A stretch of 64,000 nucleotides of DNA from Pseudomonas sp. UBA5706 (GTDB lineage Bacteria > Pseudomonadota > Gammaproteobacteria > Pseudomonadales > Pseudomonadaceae), in assembly GCF_002419965.1 (NCBI RefSeq), contig NZ_DIHC01000038.1:62001-126000 (forward strand), given 5' to 3'. Under the pieces are notes generated by a model. It had not been told where the DNA came from. It worked only from the letters and a program-made list of their open reading frames with translations, and searched no databases. Positions 33,743 to 42,506 of the stretch are shown here, piece by piece (position 1 is the first letter of the stretch; every line of letters begins with the position of its first letter). The position numbers and the translations under genes are program-made.

Positions 33743-34537
33743 ATGAATTTCGATGATTACAAGACGATGGCCTTTGAGCGACGTGGCCGAGTTCTGACCG
33801 TTACGTTCAATCAGCCGGAAAAGCTCAACAGCTTCGCCGGCCAATCCCACACCGAGCTATCGTGGCTGTTCTATGACCTGGTGGAAGATAAGGAAAGCGA
33901 CATCATCGTGATAACCGGTGCGGGCCGTGCATTCAGCGCGGGGGGCGACATCGAGTACATGCAGTGGCTGCATGACAACCCGGCCGAGTTCTACCGTTGC
34001 GTTCGCGAAGCCAAGCGCATCGTCAACGGCATGCTCGAATGCGACAAGCCGATCATTGCCAAGGTCAATGGCGACGCTATCGGCCTGGGCTCGACCGTTG
34101 CGGTTTTCTGTGATGTGTGTTTTGCCGCCGAAGATGCGCGTTTCGGCGATCCACACAATAACGTCGGTCTGGTCAGCGGCGATGGTGGACAAATCATGTG
34201 GCCGTATCTGATCGGCTATGCGAGGGCCAAGCACTATTTGTTCACCGGCGAAAAACTGACTGCGCAAAAGGCCGAGCAAATAGGCCTGATCAACGCCGCG
34301 ATGCCCGCTGCCGAGCTCGACGCTTATGTCGATGCCTACGCCGACAAACTGGCGGCGATGCCGGTGCAGTCGCTGCGCTGGAGCAAATCCACTATTAACG
34401 TGCCGCTTCGCCAGATGGCCGCCAGCATGATGGACGTCGGCATGGCTTACGAGAACGTGTCGTCGGCTGCCAGGGATCACGTGGAGGCCATCGCGGCATT
34501 CCGTGAAAAGCGCAAGCCAGTGTTCAATCAGCGCTGA
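33743..34537 (+). CDS. Enoyl-CoA hydratase (crotonase)
   Basis: A 264-residue crotonase: AFSAGGDIEYM and GDAIGLGSTVAVFCD oxyanion segments, with DPHNNVGLVSGDGGQIMWP in the catalytic loop, where the first glutamate position is replaced (GDPH) and an aspartate sits in the SGDGG turn. It may be an isomerase, lyase or hydratase with shifted acid/base residues. ATG 33743 follows CTGGAGAG; the longer frame starts inside operator 9. It heads the rightward operon crotonase-hydrolase-crotonase-CaiB. Confidence 0.86.
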   Translation: MNFDDYKTMAFERRGRVLTVTFNQPEKLNSFAGQSHTELSWLFYDLVEDKESDIIVITGAGRAFSAGGDIEYMQWLHDNPAEFYRCVREAKRIVNGMLECDKPIIAKVNGDAIGLGSTVAVFCDVCFAAEDARFGDPHNNVGLVSGDGGQIMWPYLIGYARAKHYLFTGEKLTAQKAEQIGLINAAMPAAELDAYVDAYADKLAAMPVQSLRWSKSTINVPLRQMAASMMDVGMAYENVSSAARDHVEAIAAFREKRKPVFNQR

Positions 34538-34540
34538 GCC

Positions 34541-35440
34541 ATGACGCCCGATATCGAGGCCACTGCGGGGATCAAGGCCCTGCCGTGGCTGGCATCGATC
34601 TTTCAAGCTGCCGGCCAGTCGCACTTCGTGGAAGTTGAAGGGCGACGCCTGCATTACCTTGAGTGGGGCGCTCAGCACACGACTGGACCGGTGCTGTTAT
34701 TGGTCCATGGTCTGCGCGCGCATGCCCGCTGGTGGGATTGTATTGCGCCATTGCTGGCGGAGCGTTTCAGGGTGCTTGCGCTGGACCTGTCAGGGATGGG
34801 TGACAGCGACCACCGTGATGTGTACCCGGCGCAGTTCGCCTCAATGGATATCGTCGACCTGATCGAACGTCGCGTCGGCTCGCCGGTGATCGGCATCGGC
34901 CACAGCTTCGGCGGCTCGCGGCTGCTGCGCGCGTGTGTCAACCGCCCGGATTTGTTCCAGCGGCTGATCATTTGCGATTCGTTCATTCTGTTCAAAGGGG
35001 TCGACATCCCGCCTGACACTGCCAGTACGGCGAGTAGACGGTATTACCCGGATCAGCGGAGTGCGATCAGTCGCTATCGGTTGATGCCGGAGCAGCCGGG
35101 CGTGAACGCTGACATTCTCCAGCATATCGCCTGCCATTCGGTGCGTGAAACCTCAGAAGGATGGTGCTGGAAGTTCGACATCGGGCTGCCTCGTGGTGTC
35201 CGTCACGAGGAGTGGGGCGAAAACCTGTTGCCTCAGGTGCGCCGGCCCGTTGACGTGGTGTTTGGCGAATGCAGCGTGATCGTCGATCAGGCGCTGGCAT
35301 CGCGGGCGGTTGAATTGCTTCCGTTCGGCAGAGGGCCGTACAGGGTCGCCGATGCGCATCATCACATGATGATCGATCAACCCGAGGCCATGCTCGCAAC
35401 GCTTCGCACACTGCTGAGTATTGGAGAAAGTCATGAGTGA
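34541..35440 (+). CDS. Alpha/beta-hydrolase
   Basis: A 299-residue alpha/beta-hydrolase: VHGLRAHARWW oxyanion loop, GHSFGG nucleophile elbow, and a late ADAHHHMMID segment for the catalytic histidine; an acid is likely in the FGECSVIVD strand region. It lies three bases after one crotonase and overlaps the next by eight bases, so it acts in the same pathway. It could be a thioesterase, lactonase or C-C hydrolase. The sequence cannot decide. Confidence 0.84.
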   Translation: MTPDIEATAGIKALPWLASIFQAAGQSHFVEVEGRRLHYLEWGAQHTTGPVLLLVHGLRAHARWWDCIAPLLAERFRVLALDLSGMGDSDHRDVYPAQFASMDIVDLIERRVGSPVIGIGHSFGGSRLLRACVNRPDLFQRLIICDSFILFKGVDIPPDTASTASRRYYPDQRSAISRYRLMPEQPGVNADILQHIACHSVRETSEGWCWKFDIGLPRGVRHEEWGENLLPQVRRPVDVVFGECSVIVDQALASRAVELLPFGRGPYRVADAHHHMMIDQPEAMLATLRTLLSIGESHE

Positions 35441-36212
35441 GCTTGTACTGCTGCAGCGCCATGGCGCGGTAGCCGAAGTGACCCTTAACAATCCCAGGAC
35501 GCGCAACGCGCTGTCTCGGGACGTGCTCCACGCGCTGGCGGACATCCTCGAGTCCCTCGAGGAAGATACGCAATGCCGGGTGATCATATTGACCGGCGCG
35601 AACGGCCATTTCTGTTCGGGAGGGGACATTTCGGGGATGACCGCGGAGCGTCCCTTGCCCATCGGTCGAAGCCGCATGCTGTTAGGGCACCGCGTCGTGC
35701 GCGCCATGCTCAGAGGCAGCAAGCCGGTGATCGCCGCCGTTGAAGGGTACGCGGCCGGCGCAGGGCTTTCATTGGTTGCCGCCGCCGACTACGTGATCGC
35801 CGCGCCGGGCGCCAGATTCGTATCTTCCTTTGCCAAAGTCGGGCTGGTGCCTGACCTGGGGCTACTTTGGACGCTGCCGCAACGCATCGGTATCGCGCAG
35901 GCCCGCCGCATGTTCTACAGCGCCCGCGTGGTCGACGATCAGGAAGCCTTGAAGATTGGCATCGTCGACAGCCTGGCCGACAGCGTCGAGTCCATGCACC
36001 GAGAGGCGTTGGACCTTGCCGAAGCGTTCAAGGCCAATGCGCCATTGTCAGTCGCTTTGACGCGCATGGCCATGGCGCGCGGAATCAATTGCCTCGAAGA
36101 CGCGCTGGCGTATGAGGTCGACAATCAGTCAGCGCTCTATCTGACCCAGGATCACCGCGAAGCGGTGGATGCGTTCGTCAATAAACGCCCCGCCGAGTTC
36201 AAGGGGCTTTAA
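35433..36212 (+). CDS. Enoyl-CoA hydratase/isomerase family protein
   Basis: A 259-residue crotonase. The oxyanion segments are HFCSGGDISGM and GYAAGAGLSLVAAAD; the catalytic loop reads FVSSFAKVGLVPDLGLLWTLP, with an aspartate in the place often taken by the isomerase glutamate, as in PaaG/ECI-like enzymes. An enoyl-CoA isomerase or hydratase role is likely. ATG 35433 has GGAG seven bases upstream and overlaps the hydrolase stop. CaiB-like gene follows after 86 bp. Confidence 0.87.
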   Translation: MSELVLLQRHGAVAEVTLNNPRTRNALSRDVLHALADILESLEEDTQCRVIILTGANGHFCSGGDISGMTAERPLPIGRSRMLLGHRVVRAMLRGSKPVIAAVEGYAAGAGLSLVAAADYVIAAPGARFVSSFAKVGLVPDLGLLWTLPQRIGIAQARRMFYSARVVDDQEALKIGIVDSLADSVESMHREALDLAEAFKANAPLSVALTRMAMARGINCLEDALAYEVDNQSALYLTQDHREAVDAFVNKRPAEFKGL

Positions 36213-36220
36213 CGGGGCGC

Positions 36221-36253
36221 GGCCCGATCATGGCCCGATCAGGGCCCGATAGT
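36221..36253. repeat. Three short tandem copies of GGCCCGATCA
   Basis: The decamer GGCCCGATCA, or GGCCCGATAG in the last copy, occurs three times in a row, one base apart, in the 86-bp gap between the crotonase stop and the CaiB-like ATG. Probably slippage or a local duplication; no function is evident. Confidence 0.7.
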
Positions 36254-36298
36254 GCGCGAAGGATCGCGACCCAAGCACGCTTAACCAGAGGCAATGCC

Positions 36299-37501
36299 AT
36301 GTATGACGTGATGCAAGGAATACGGGTGGTCGAAGTCGCGGAACACACGTTCGTGCCCGCGGCCGGGATGGTGCTGGCCGATTGGGGCGCCGAGGTGATC
36401 AAGGTCGAACGAATGGGGGGAGGGGATGCGTCCCGGCATTTGAAGCTGCCAGGCACCGATGGCCGGATAAATCCGTTCTTCGAGGCGGCGAATCGCGGCA
36501 AGCGTGGCATCACGCTGGATCTGACCCAGGAGGCTGGTCGCGAGGAGCTGTACCGCTTGCTCGAAACGGCGGATGTATTCATCACTAACCTGCGGGACGA
36601 GGCGCGAAGCCGATTGGGCATCCAGCCGGCGGATTTGATGTCCCGGCATCCACGATTGATTTATGGTCTGGGCACCGGTTACGGCCGTCATGGCGAGATG
36701 GCCAACGATGGAGGTTATGACTACCCGTCATCCTGGTGCCGTTCGGGCGCGGCCTGGTTGCAGACCACGGAGAACAGCGACATGCCCCCAAAGCAGCCGG
36801 GCTCGATCGGCGATCTGGGAGGTGGGCTTGCCCTGGCGGGAGCAATTGCCGCCGCCCTGTTCAGGCGTGAGCGCACAGGGCGGGGGGCCGTGGTCGAGAA
36901 TTCGCTCTATCTGACAGGCACCTACCTGGCCTCGCAATCCTTGCTGGCCGCCTCGATCGGTGCGCCGCTGATTACCAACCATGCGCAGGGGCAGGCGCCT
37001 CTGGCACTGGCCAACAATTACCAGACTCGCGACGGTCGCTGGATCAGCCTCTGTTTACTGGTGGACAAGTGGTGGCCTGATTTTCTGCATCATGTCAATG
37101 ACCCCGCGTTGGCGCAGGATCCTCGCTTCATCGATGCCACAGCCAGGCATGTGAACCGCCAGGCACTGGTCGAGGTGCTCAACAAGGTATTTGCCCAGCG
37201 CGACTACGCCGACTGGTGCCAACGCCTGACCAGTCTCGAAGGCGTCTGGGCGCCAGTACAGAGCCCGGCTGAGGTGCTGACCGATCCCCAGGCGCTCGTC
37301 AACGGTTTTGTCAGCGCGGTGGATCTCCCGGGCGATGCCCGCTACCTGACCGGCGTCTCTGCTGCCCAGTTCGACGAGCGCCCGATCGGGGCGTTGCAGG
37401 CAGCGCCAGGTTATTGCCAGCACACCGATCAGGTGCTGTCAGAGCTGGGTGTGTCCGCACAAGCGTTGGTCGAGCTGAGGCGCAAAGGTGCCATCGGTTG
37501 A
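36299..37501 (+). CDS. CaiB/BaiF-family (class III) CoA-transferase or alpha-methylacyl-CoA racemase
   Basis: A 400-residue class III CoA-transferase. It opens with IRVVEVAEHTFVPAAGMVLADWGAEVIKVER, has NRGKRGITLDL, and IGDLGGGLALAGAI carries the aspartate that forms the covalent CoA intermediate; GRGAVVENSLY follows. Family members either move CoA between acids or epimerise 2-methylacyl-CoA. In an island with SCP-X and MaoC/HSD17B4-type enzymes, racemisation of a 2-methyl branch before an ACAD is plausible, but sequence alone does not separate the two. ATG 36299 follows AGAGG. A broken homologue is at 5161. Confidence 0.88.
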   Translation: MYDVMQGIRVVEVAEHTFVPAAGMVLADWGAEVIKVERMGGGDASRHLKLPGTDGRINPFFEAANRGKRGITLDLTQEAGREELYRLLETADVFITNLRDEARSRLGIQPADLMSRHPRLIYGLGTGYGRHGEMANDGGYDYPSSWCRSGAAWLQTTENSDMPPKQPGSIGDLGGGLALAGAIAAALFRRERTGRGAVVENSLYLTGTYLASQSLLAASIGAPLITNHAQGQAPLALANNYQTRDGRWISLCLLVDKWWPDFLHHVNDPALAQDPRFIDATARHVNRQALVEVLNKVFAQRDYADWCQRLTSLEGVWAPVQSPAEVLTDPQALVNGFVSAVDLPGDARYLTGVSAAQFDERPIGALQAAPGYCQHTDQVLSELGVSAQALVELRRKGAIG

Positions 37502-37508
37502 GCCCCGA

Positions 37509-37540
37509 GACGATGCCGCCTGTGCGGCGGCCGCATCGTC
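37509..37540. terminator. Hairpin between convergent CaiB-like and fused ACAD genes
   Basis: Outer stem GACGATGC / GCATCGTC with an additional GC-rich inner pairing, seven bases after the CaiB-like stop and 20 bp from the end of the convergent ACAD gene. Only a short T-rich stretch follows. Confidence 0.55.
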
Positions 37541-37559
37541 GCTGGATGTAATGATTGTT

Positions 37560-39782
37560 TCAGCTTCGCGATCGGGGCATCCCCAACCCTTGCTCGGCGA
37601 TCAGGCTGCGGTGAATCTCGCTGGTGCCACCGTAGATCGTCATGCCGATCGATTGCCGATACCCCAACTCCACCAAGCCGGCACCCTCATGCGCACGCAG
37701 CAGCGAATGGGGTGCACAGAGTTCCATCAGGTCGTTCGCATCGCGCTGATACTGTTCGGTGGAGAACAGCTTGGACATCGGACCGAACGCTGCGCGATTC
37801 GGTGCCTGAGCCATCACCGACCAGGTGGCCCGATAGCACAGATCCTCGGCGATAGACGTATGAATGGCGACCTTCGCCAGGCGCCGTCTGACCTGGGTAT
37901 CTTCAAGCCGCGACCCGTAGCTGCCCACGGTTTGCCGAGCCCATTGCACGGCATGGGCAAGCATATTCGCGTAGCTGAGCCGATATTGATCCCCACTGTG
38001 CTCAAGTTCCAAAGTCGCGGCCATCACGCTGGTGCCGGCGTCCACGGCTCCCACGCGATATTGGTCAGGTACGCGTACATCGGCGAAGTAGGTAATGTTG
38101 GTGCGCTCATCCTGCAGCGTATGGACAGCCTGCACCTCGATGCCTGGAAGATTCATGGGCACCAGAAACAGCGTCAGGCCGGCATGCTTGGCGGCGTCAG
38201 GATTAGTGCGCGCCAGGAGAAAGACGTAATCGGCCAGGTTGGCGGCGGTGGTGAAGATCTTCTGCCCGTCGACCCGCCACGCTCCATCAGGCAGGCGCGT
38301 GGCGCGGGTTTTGGCGGAGAAGACGTCCGAGCCGCTCGACGGTTCGCTGAATCCAAGACAGGCCAGCGCCTCACCGCTGGCGAAGCGCGGCAGCGCCTCA
38401 CTTTTCACCGAGTCGCTGGCAAAGCGCATGACGATTTGCGCCACCTGGTTAGTGATGGGCGCCGTGATGCGTTGCCAGCCGAACGCTTCGAACACCGATT
38501 GCAGGGCATGCATATCGAACGCAGACTTGCCACGCCCGCCATACTCGCGGGGCCAATGTGGAAATAGAAAGCCGGCCTGGGCCAGGCTTCGATTGAAATC
38601 GGGGTGATAACCGTCCACCGAATGATGGGCGTGGGCCTTGAGCTCGTCGGTCAGGTGCTCGCGAAAGAACCCGCGCGCTTGTTCGGCAAACGCCTCGGCA
38701 GCGGCTCCGTAACCAAACTCCAGCGGCATCTCGCCCGCCGAGGGCAGGGGTACTGTGCAGTCCTCGCTCCACAGTCGGTTAGCCAGAGCGTCCAGCTCCA
38801 GTTGCGGATCGCCGGCATGCAGTGACCAGGCACGGGCGCGACGGTAGTACAGCTGGATGTCGTACTCCAGCGATACGCCATAGCCGCCAAAGCTGTGCAG
38901 CGCCCGGGCCGTGGCGCGGCAGGCCGCCTGGCCCGCCCACCAACTGGCCATGGAAACCTGTGCGGCGGCGTCCGGGCGTTCACGGGCGATGGCCCAGGCG
39001 GCATGCCAGATCAGTAGCAAACCGCCGTCGATTTCCGTCAGGGCATCGGCCAAGGGGTGAGCGATTCCCTGAAAACTGCCGATGGCTTTTCCGAATTGCT
39101 GGCGCTCGCAGCAGTAATCTGCGGCCATTCGAATGGCCTGCTGTGAAAGACCATTGAGCAGCGCCGCCTTGAGCAACTTCCATTCCTCCACAGCCGCCTG
39201 GAATGCATGTCGCGCAGCACTCCCTTCAGCCACCAGGCTCCAGGGCAGGGCGCCCCGCTCGGAGGCGTCGAAGACGATGCTTGCATCGGTGCCCAGGTTT
39301 TTCTGCCCACGTTCAAGTTCGCGGTCATCAAGCATCAACACCTGATCGCCGCGCAGGGCCAGTACCGCCGTTGCACCTTCGGCCCCGGGCGCCAGAATCG
39401 CGCCGGGTTGGTCGAGTGGCGTGGGCAAAAGCGTCACCCGCGCCCCGGCCATCACCTGACGCAGCAGGTGCGCGGCACGCTCACTCGCCAACGTCGCCAA
39501 CAGAGGTGCGGTAACGATGGCTTCGGCCAAGGGCACCGAGGCCAGGTGTCGACCGGCCTCTTGGGCGACCAACAACGCATCGAGCAGGCTCATGGCGCTG
39601 CCGCCGGCCGCTTCCGGCAGACGCATGCACAGGATGCCGAGTGCTGAGAGTTGCTGCCATAACCCGTCATCGAACCCGAGGGGCTCTGCGGCCCGGACGC
39701 GGGCCGCTGTGGATTGATCGCGAAACAGCCGCGCCATGCTTTCCCGAAGCTGTATCTGCTGTGCCGTGAGTTGCAGGTTCAT
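37560..39782 (-). CDS. Fused two-domain acyl-CoA dehydrogenase (FadE34-like architecture)
   Basis: A 740-residue protein made of two ACAD units. Residues about 1-350 form a divergent unit with FGKAIGSFQGIAHPLAD and HSFGGYGVSLEYDIQLYYRR. Residues about 360-740 form a canonical unit with GFSEPSSGSDVF, DGQKIFTTAANLADY and TIYGGTSEIHRSLIAEQGLGMPR. The order mirrors alpha2-beta2 steroid ACADs, whose two subunits are joined in FadE34 of Mycobacterium tuberculosis. It would desaturate a bulky acyl-CoA. I chose ATG 39782, which overlaps the ligase stop by ATGA; 45 upstream codons of the open frame lie inside that ligase. Last gene of a five-gene leftward operon. Confidence 0.9.
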   Translation of the reverse strand: MNLQLTAQQIQLRESMARLFRDQSTAARVRAAEPLGFDDGLWQQLSALGILCMRLPEAAGGSAMSLLDALLVAQEAGRHLASVPLAEAIVTAPLLATLASERAAHLLRQVMAGARVTLLPTPLDQPGAILAPGAEGATAVLALRGDQVLMLDDRELERGQKNLGTDASIVFDASERGALPWSLVAEGSAARHAFQAAVEEWKLLKAALLNGLSQQAIRMAADYCCERQQFGKAIGSFQGIAHPLADALTEIDGGLLLIWHAAWAIARERPDAAAQVSMASWWAGQAACRATARALHSFGGYGVSLEYDIQLYYRRARAWSLHAGDPQLELDALANRLWSEDCTVPLPSAGEMPLEFGYGAAAEAFAEQARGFFREHLTDELKAHAHHSVDGYHPDFNRSLAQAGFLFPHWPREYGGRGKSAFDMHALQSVFEAFGWQRITAPITNQVAQIVMRFASDSVKSEALPRFASGEALACLGFSEPSSGSDVFSAKTRATRLPDGAWRVDGQKIFTTAANLADYVFLLARTNPDAAKHAGLTLFLVPMNLPGIEVQAVHTLQDERTNITYFADVRVPDQYRVGAVDAGTSVMAATLELEHSGDQYRLSYANMLAHAVQWARQTVGSYGSRLEDTQVRRRLAKVAIHTSIAEDLCYRATWSVMAQAPNRAAFGPMSKLFSTEQYQRDANDLMELCAPHSLLRAHEGAGLVELGYRQSIGMTIYGGTSEIHRSLIAEQGLGMPRSRS

Positions 39783-41347
39783 CAGTGGCCTCGTTTCGCC
39801 TGTCCATAGTGGGCACGCAGTTCGAGCTTGTTGATCTTGCCCGTGACCAGCTTGGGCAACTCGGCAACGGTGATCACGCTTTTTGGCTTCTTGTAGCTCG
39901 CGATCAGGGTTCGGCAATGCTCGATGATTTCCGACTCGCTGACGCTACGGCCTGTCTTAAAGGTCACAACCGCGCAGACGCTTTCCCCCCATTTCTCGTC
40001 TGGAATCCCGATCACGGCGCATTCGGAAATGGCCGGGTGGGCGAGCAGTGCCTCTTCCACCTCACGGGAATATACGTTCTCGCCACCGGTGATGATCATG
40101 TCCTTCTTGCGGTCGACCAGATAAAGGTATCCGTCCTCGTCGAAGCGGCCCATGTCACCTGTGTGGCACCAGCCTCCGCGCAAGGTCTGCAGCGTTGCGG
40201 CGTGGTTGTTCCAGTAGCCTCGGAACATTGCGCTGCTGCGCGCAAGAATTTCTCCCGCCTGGCCGGTGAGGCACTCATTGCCGGCGTCATCGACAACTTT
40301 GGCAAGTAGATTGGGGTAGGGCTTGCCTACTGAACCCAGTCGCTTGCGGTCACGCTCGTCTCCGTCGGGTCGATGGTTTTCGGGAGACAGCGAAAACATG
40401 CAGATTTCACTTTGGCCGAACAGGTTGACGAATCCACAGCCCTTGAACACCTTGATCGCGCGGCGCAGCACGGAAACCGGCATGGGGGCTGCCGAGTAGA
40501 TGATGGTCCTGACGCTGGACAGATCCGCCTGCGCCACATAGGGATGGTCGAGCACCATCTGCACCATGGTGGGGGCCAGCAGCAAGATGGTCAGCTTATG
40601 GGTTTCGATGGCTTTGAGCACATCGAGGGGATCAAACTGGCGCTGAAGGCAGGCGCAACCACCGCGAACGTGCTGCGACAGGCTGATGACCATACCGCCA
40701 AGATGAAACATCGGCATCACGATCAGCGTACTGTCCGGTTCCTGCATGTCGCACAGCCAAGTGTCGACCTGAACCAGTTGTCGGTATTCGCGGTGCCCCC
40801 ATATCACGCCTTTGGGTTTGCCGGTCGTACCGCTGGTATAGATCAGGCAGCAGATGTCTTCTTCCCGCGCTCGTGTCGAAGGCCCCTGGGGGTCGCCGGC
40901 TATACGAAAGTTCGCAAGGCTCGACGCCCATGAGGTTTCCCCGTCGATGCAGACGAATTGCTCCACCGATGGCAACCGGTCGCGAAGGGACTCGATGAGC
41001 GACGCGTACTGATGCTCGAAGAAGAACAGCCGAGGTCCGCCGTCCTGAATGATGCTCGCCACCTCCGCCGCCGCCAGCCGGAAATTGACCGGGGCAAGGA
41101 TGTAGCCGGCCCACTGTGTGGCGGCCATGATTTCGCCGAACTCGATAGAGTTCATCGCGAGGATGCCGACGCGATCCTGATGACGCAGGCCGGCGTGGTA
41201 CAGCGCCGAGGCGATTTGTCGGGCGCTGGCGAGCAATTCGCCGTGAGAGATTGAGCGTTGGTCTTGCGTGTAGGCCGGCTGCTTGCCGTAGAAGCGCGCT
41301 CGCTGTTCGAGGTCGTCGGCAAATGAAAGGGGCAGATAATCAAGCAT
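39782..41347 (-). CDS. AMP-forming acyl-CoA ligase
   Basis: A 521-residue ANL enzyme: A3 LIYTSGTTGKPKGV, A5 region NLFGQSEICM, A7 GWCHTGDMGRFDEDGYL, A8 DRKKDMIITGGENVYSRE and the terminal lysine in PKLVTGKINK. It would activate a carboxylate with ATP and CoA. It overlaps the upstream ACAD by 8 bp and the downstream fused ACAD by ATGA, so it is tightly coupled to dehydrogenation. It is less like the pair at 14939/21806 and closer to general fatty-acid/aryl ligases. Confidence 0.92.
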   Translation of the reverse strand: MLDYLPLSFADDLEQRARFYGKQPAYTQDQRSISHGELLASARQIASALYHAGLRHQDRVGILAMNSIEFGEIMAATQWAGYILAPVNFRLAAAEVASIIQDGGPRLFFFEHQYASLIESLRDRLPSVEQFVCIDGETSWASSLANFRIAGDPQGPSTRAREEDICCLIYTSGTTGKPKGVIWGHREYRQLVQVDTWLCDMQEPDSTLIVMPMFHLGGMVISLSQHVRGGCACLQRQFDPLDVLKAIETHKLTILLLAPTMVQMVLDHPYVAQADLSSVRTIIYSAAPMPVSVLRRAIKVFKGCGFVNLFGQSEICMFSLSPENHRPDGDERDRKRLGSVGKPYPNLLAKVVDDAGNECLTGQAGEILARSSAMFRGYWNNHAATLQTLRGGWCHTGDMGRFDEDGYLYLVDRKKDMIITGGENVYSREVEEALLAHPAISECAVIGIPDEKWGESVCAVVTFKTGRSVSESEIIEHCRTLIASYKKPKSVITVAELPKLVTGKINKLELRAHYGQAKRGH

Positions 41348-42503
41348 GCAAAGCGCCTCCCATGGGCTGTTCGACCTGGTTCTGGTCGGTGCTGCTGCGC
41401 TGGAGATGGAAATCGCTGTCGCCCCATCGCTGATCGAAGACGACGGCGGCTTTGTAATGGTGGCCGACGGCGTATTCTTCGGTGGTTCCTATGCCGCCGT
41501 GTAGCTGGATACCTTGCGCGGTAACGAACAGGTAGGCCTTGGCCAATACCACCTTCATCCCCGACACCGAAAAGCGTCGACGTTCGACGTCACCGGACTC
41601 AAGCGCGGCAAGCGCGCCAAACAGGATCGAGCGCGCCAGGTCGGTTTCCACGAACATTTCGGCCATGCGGTGTTGCAACGCCTGGAACTGCGCGAGCGGC
41701 TTGCCATATTGCACACGGGTCTTAAGGTAATCGGCGGTCATCGCCATCACGCCTTCCATTGAGCCAAGGCACATGGCGCCATTGGCCACCAAGGCACGGT
41801 CGAGGGCATATTCCAGTGCATCGGCGCCCTTGTCCGGGGCGATCAGCATCGAGCACTCACGCACGATCACTCGATCCAGATGCAGGTCTGCACCGTGACT
41901 GCCACTGATCAGCTCGTAGCTGTCGAGGGTGGCACCGGGCGAGCCGGCTTCCACCAGGAAAATCGCCAGCCCGGGTTTGCCTTCCAGTGTCGCGCTGACT
42001 AGCCAGGCGTCGGCGTTAACGCCGAAGAACACCCGTTGCTTGACCCCCGACAGCTCCCACCCATCAGCCACGCGGCGTGCGGTGGTGTGTATCTGCCGAT
42101 CATATTCGTGTCGTGTGGTTTGCTCCTGATGGGCGAGGGCGATCAGCATCTCGCCGCTGGCAATGCGCATCAGCAGTGACTCGCGTAACGGGCCTTTGGC
42201 GCCCGCGCCAATCAGGCTTGCACACAAGACCGCGCATTCGGCCACGGGCTCTAGCAGCAACCCCTCGCCCAGGATCTCCATGAGCAGAGCGACGTCGACA
42301 TCACTTCCGTTCAGGCCCCCGTCTTCTTCTGCGATAGCCAACGCCAGCCACCCCAGGTTGGCGTAATCATGCCAATGCTGTGTCGAGAAGCCTTTCTCGC
42401 GTTTGATGATGCCGCGCCGGGTTTCGAAGTCGTAGCGCTCGCGCACATAGCGCTGCGCACCATCGACCAGCATTCTTTGTTCATCGGTCATGTCGAAGTT
42501 CAT
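41340..42503 (-). CDS. Acyl-CoA dehydrogenase, beta-type subunit of a heteromeric pair
   Basis: A 387-residue ACAD-fold protein. It starts MNFDMTDEQRMLVDGAQRYV, and its C-terminal block is QLHGGIGTTEEYAVGHHYKA rather than the YxGxxE block of catalytic subunits. The FxEP FAD/substrate segment is degraded to AHQEQTTRH. It pairs with the ACAD encoded 3 bp upstream (42507-43709). Two-gene ACADs of this kind form alpha2-beta2 enzymes in steroid degradation (ChsE1-ChsE2). Same layout as 60701 with 59499. Confidence 0.88.
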   Translation of the reverse strand: MNFDMTDEQRMLVDGAQRYVRERYDFETRRGIIKREKGFSTQHWHDYANLGWLALAIAEEDGGLNGSDVDVALLMEILGEGLLLEPVAECAVLCASLIGAGAKGPLRESLLMRIASGEMLIALAHQEQTTRHEYDRQIHTTARRVADGWELSGVKQRVFFGVNADAWLVSATLEGKPGLAIFLVEAGSPGATLDSYELISGSHGADLHLDRVIVRECSMLIAPDKGADALEYALDRALVANGAMCLGSMEGVMAMTADYLKTRVQYGKPLAQFQALQHRMAEMFVETDLARSILFGALAALESGDVERRRFSVSGMKVVLAKAYLFVTAQGIQLHGGIGTTEEYAVGHHYKAAVVFDQRWGDSDFHLQRSSTDQNQVEQPMGGALHA

Positions 42504-42506
42504 GGC

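Noticed and set aside
36221..36253. GGCCCGATCA tandem copies as a regulatory or CRISPR-like array
   Set aside because: Only three short copies with no spacers and no cas genes; within an operon gap. Kept only as a simple repeat.
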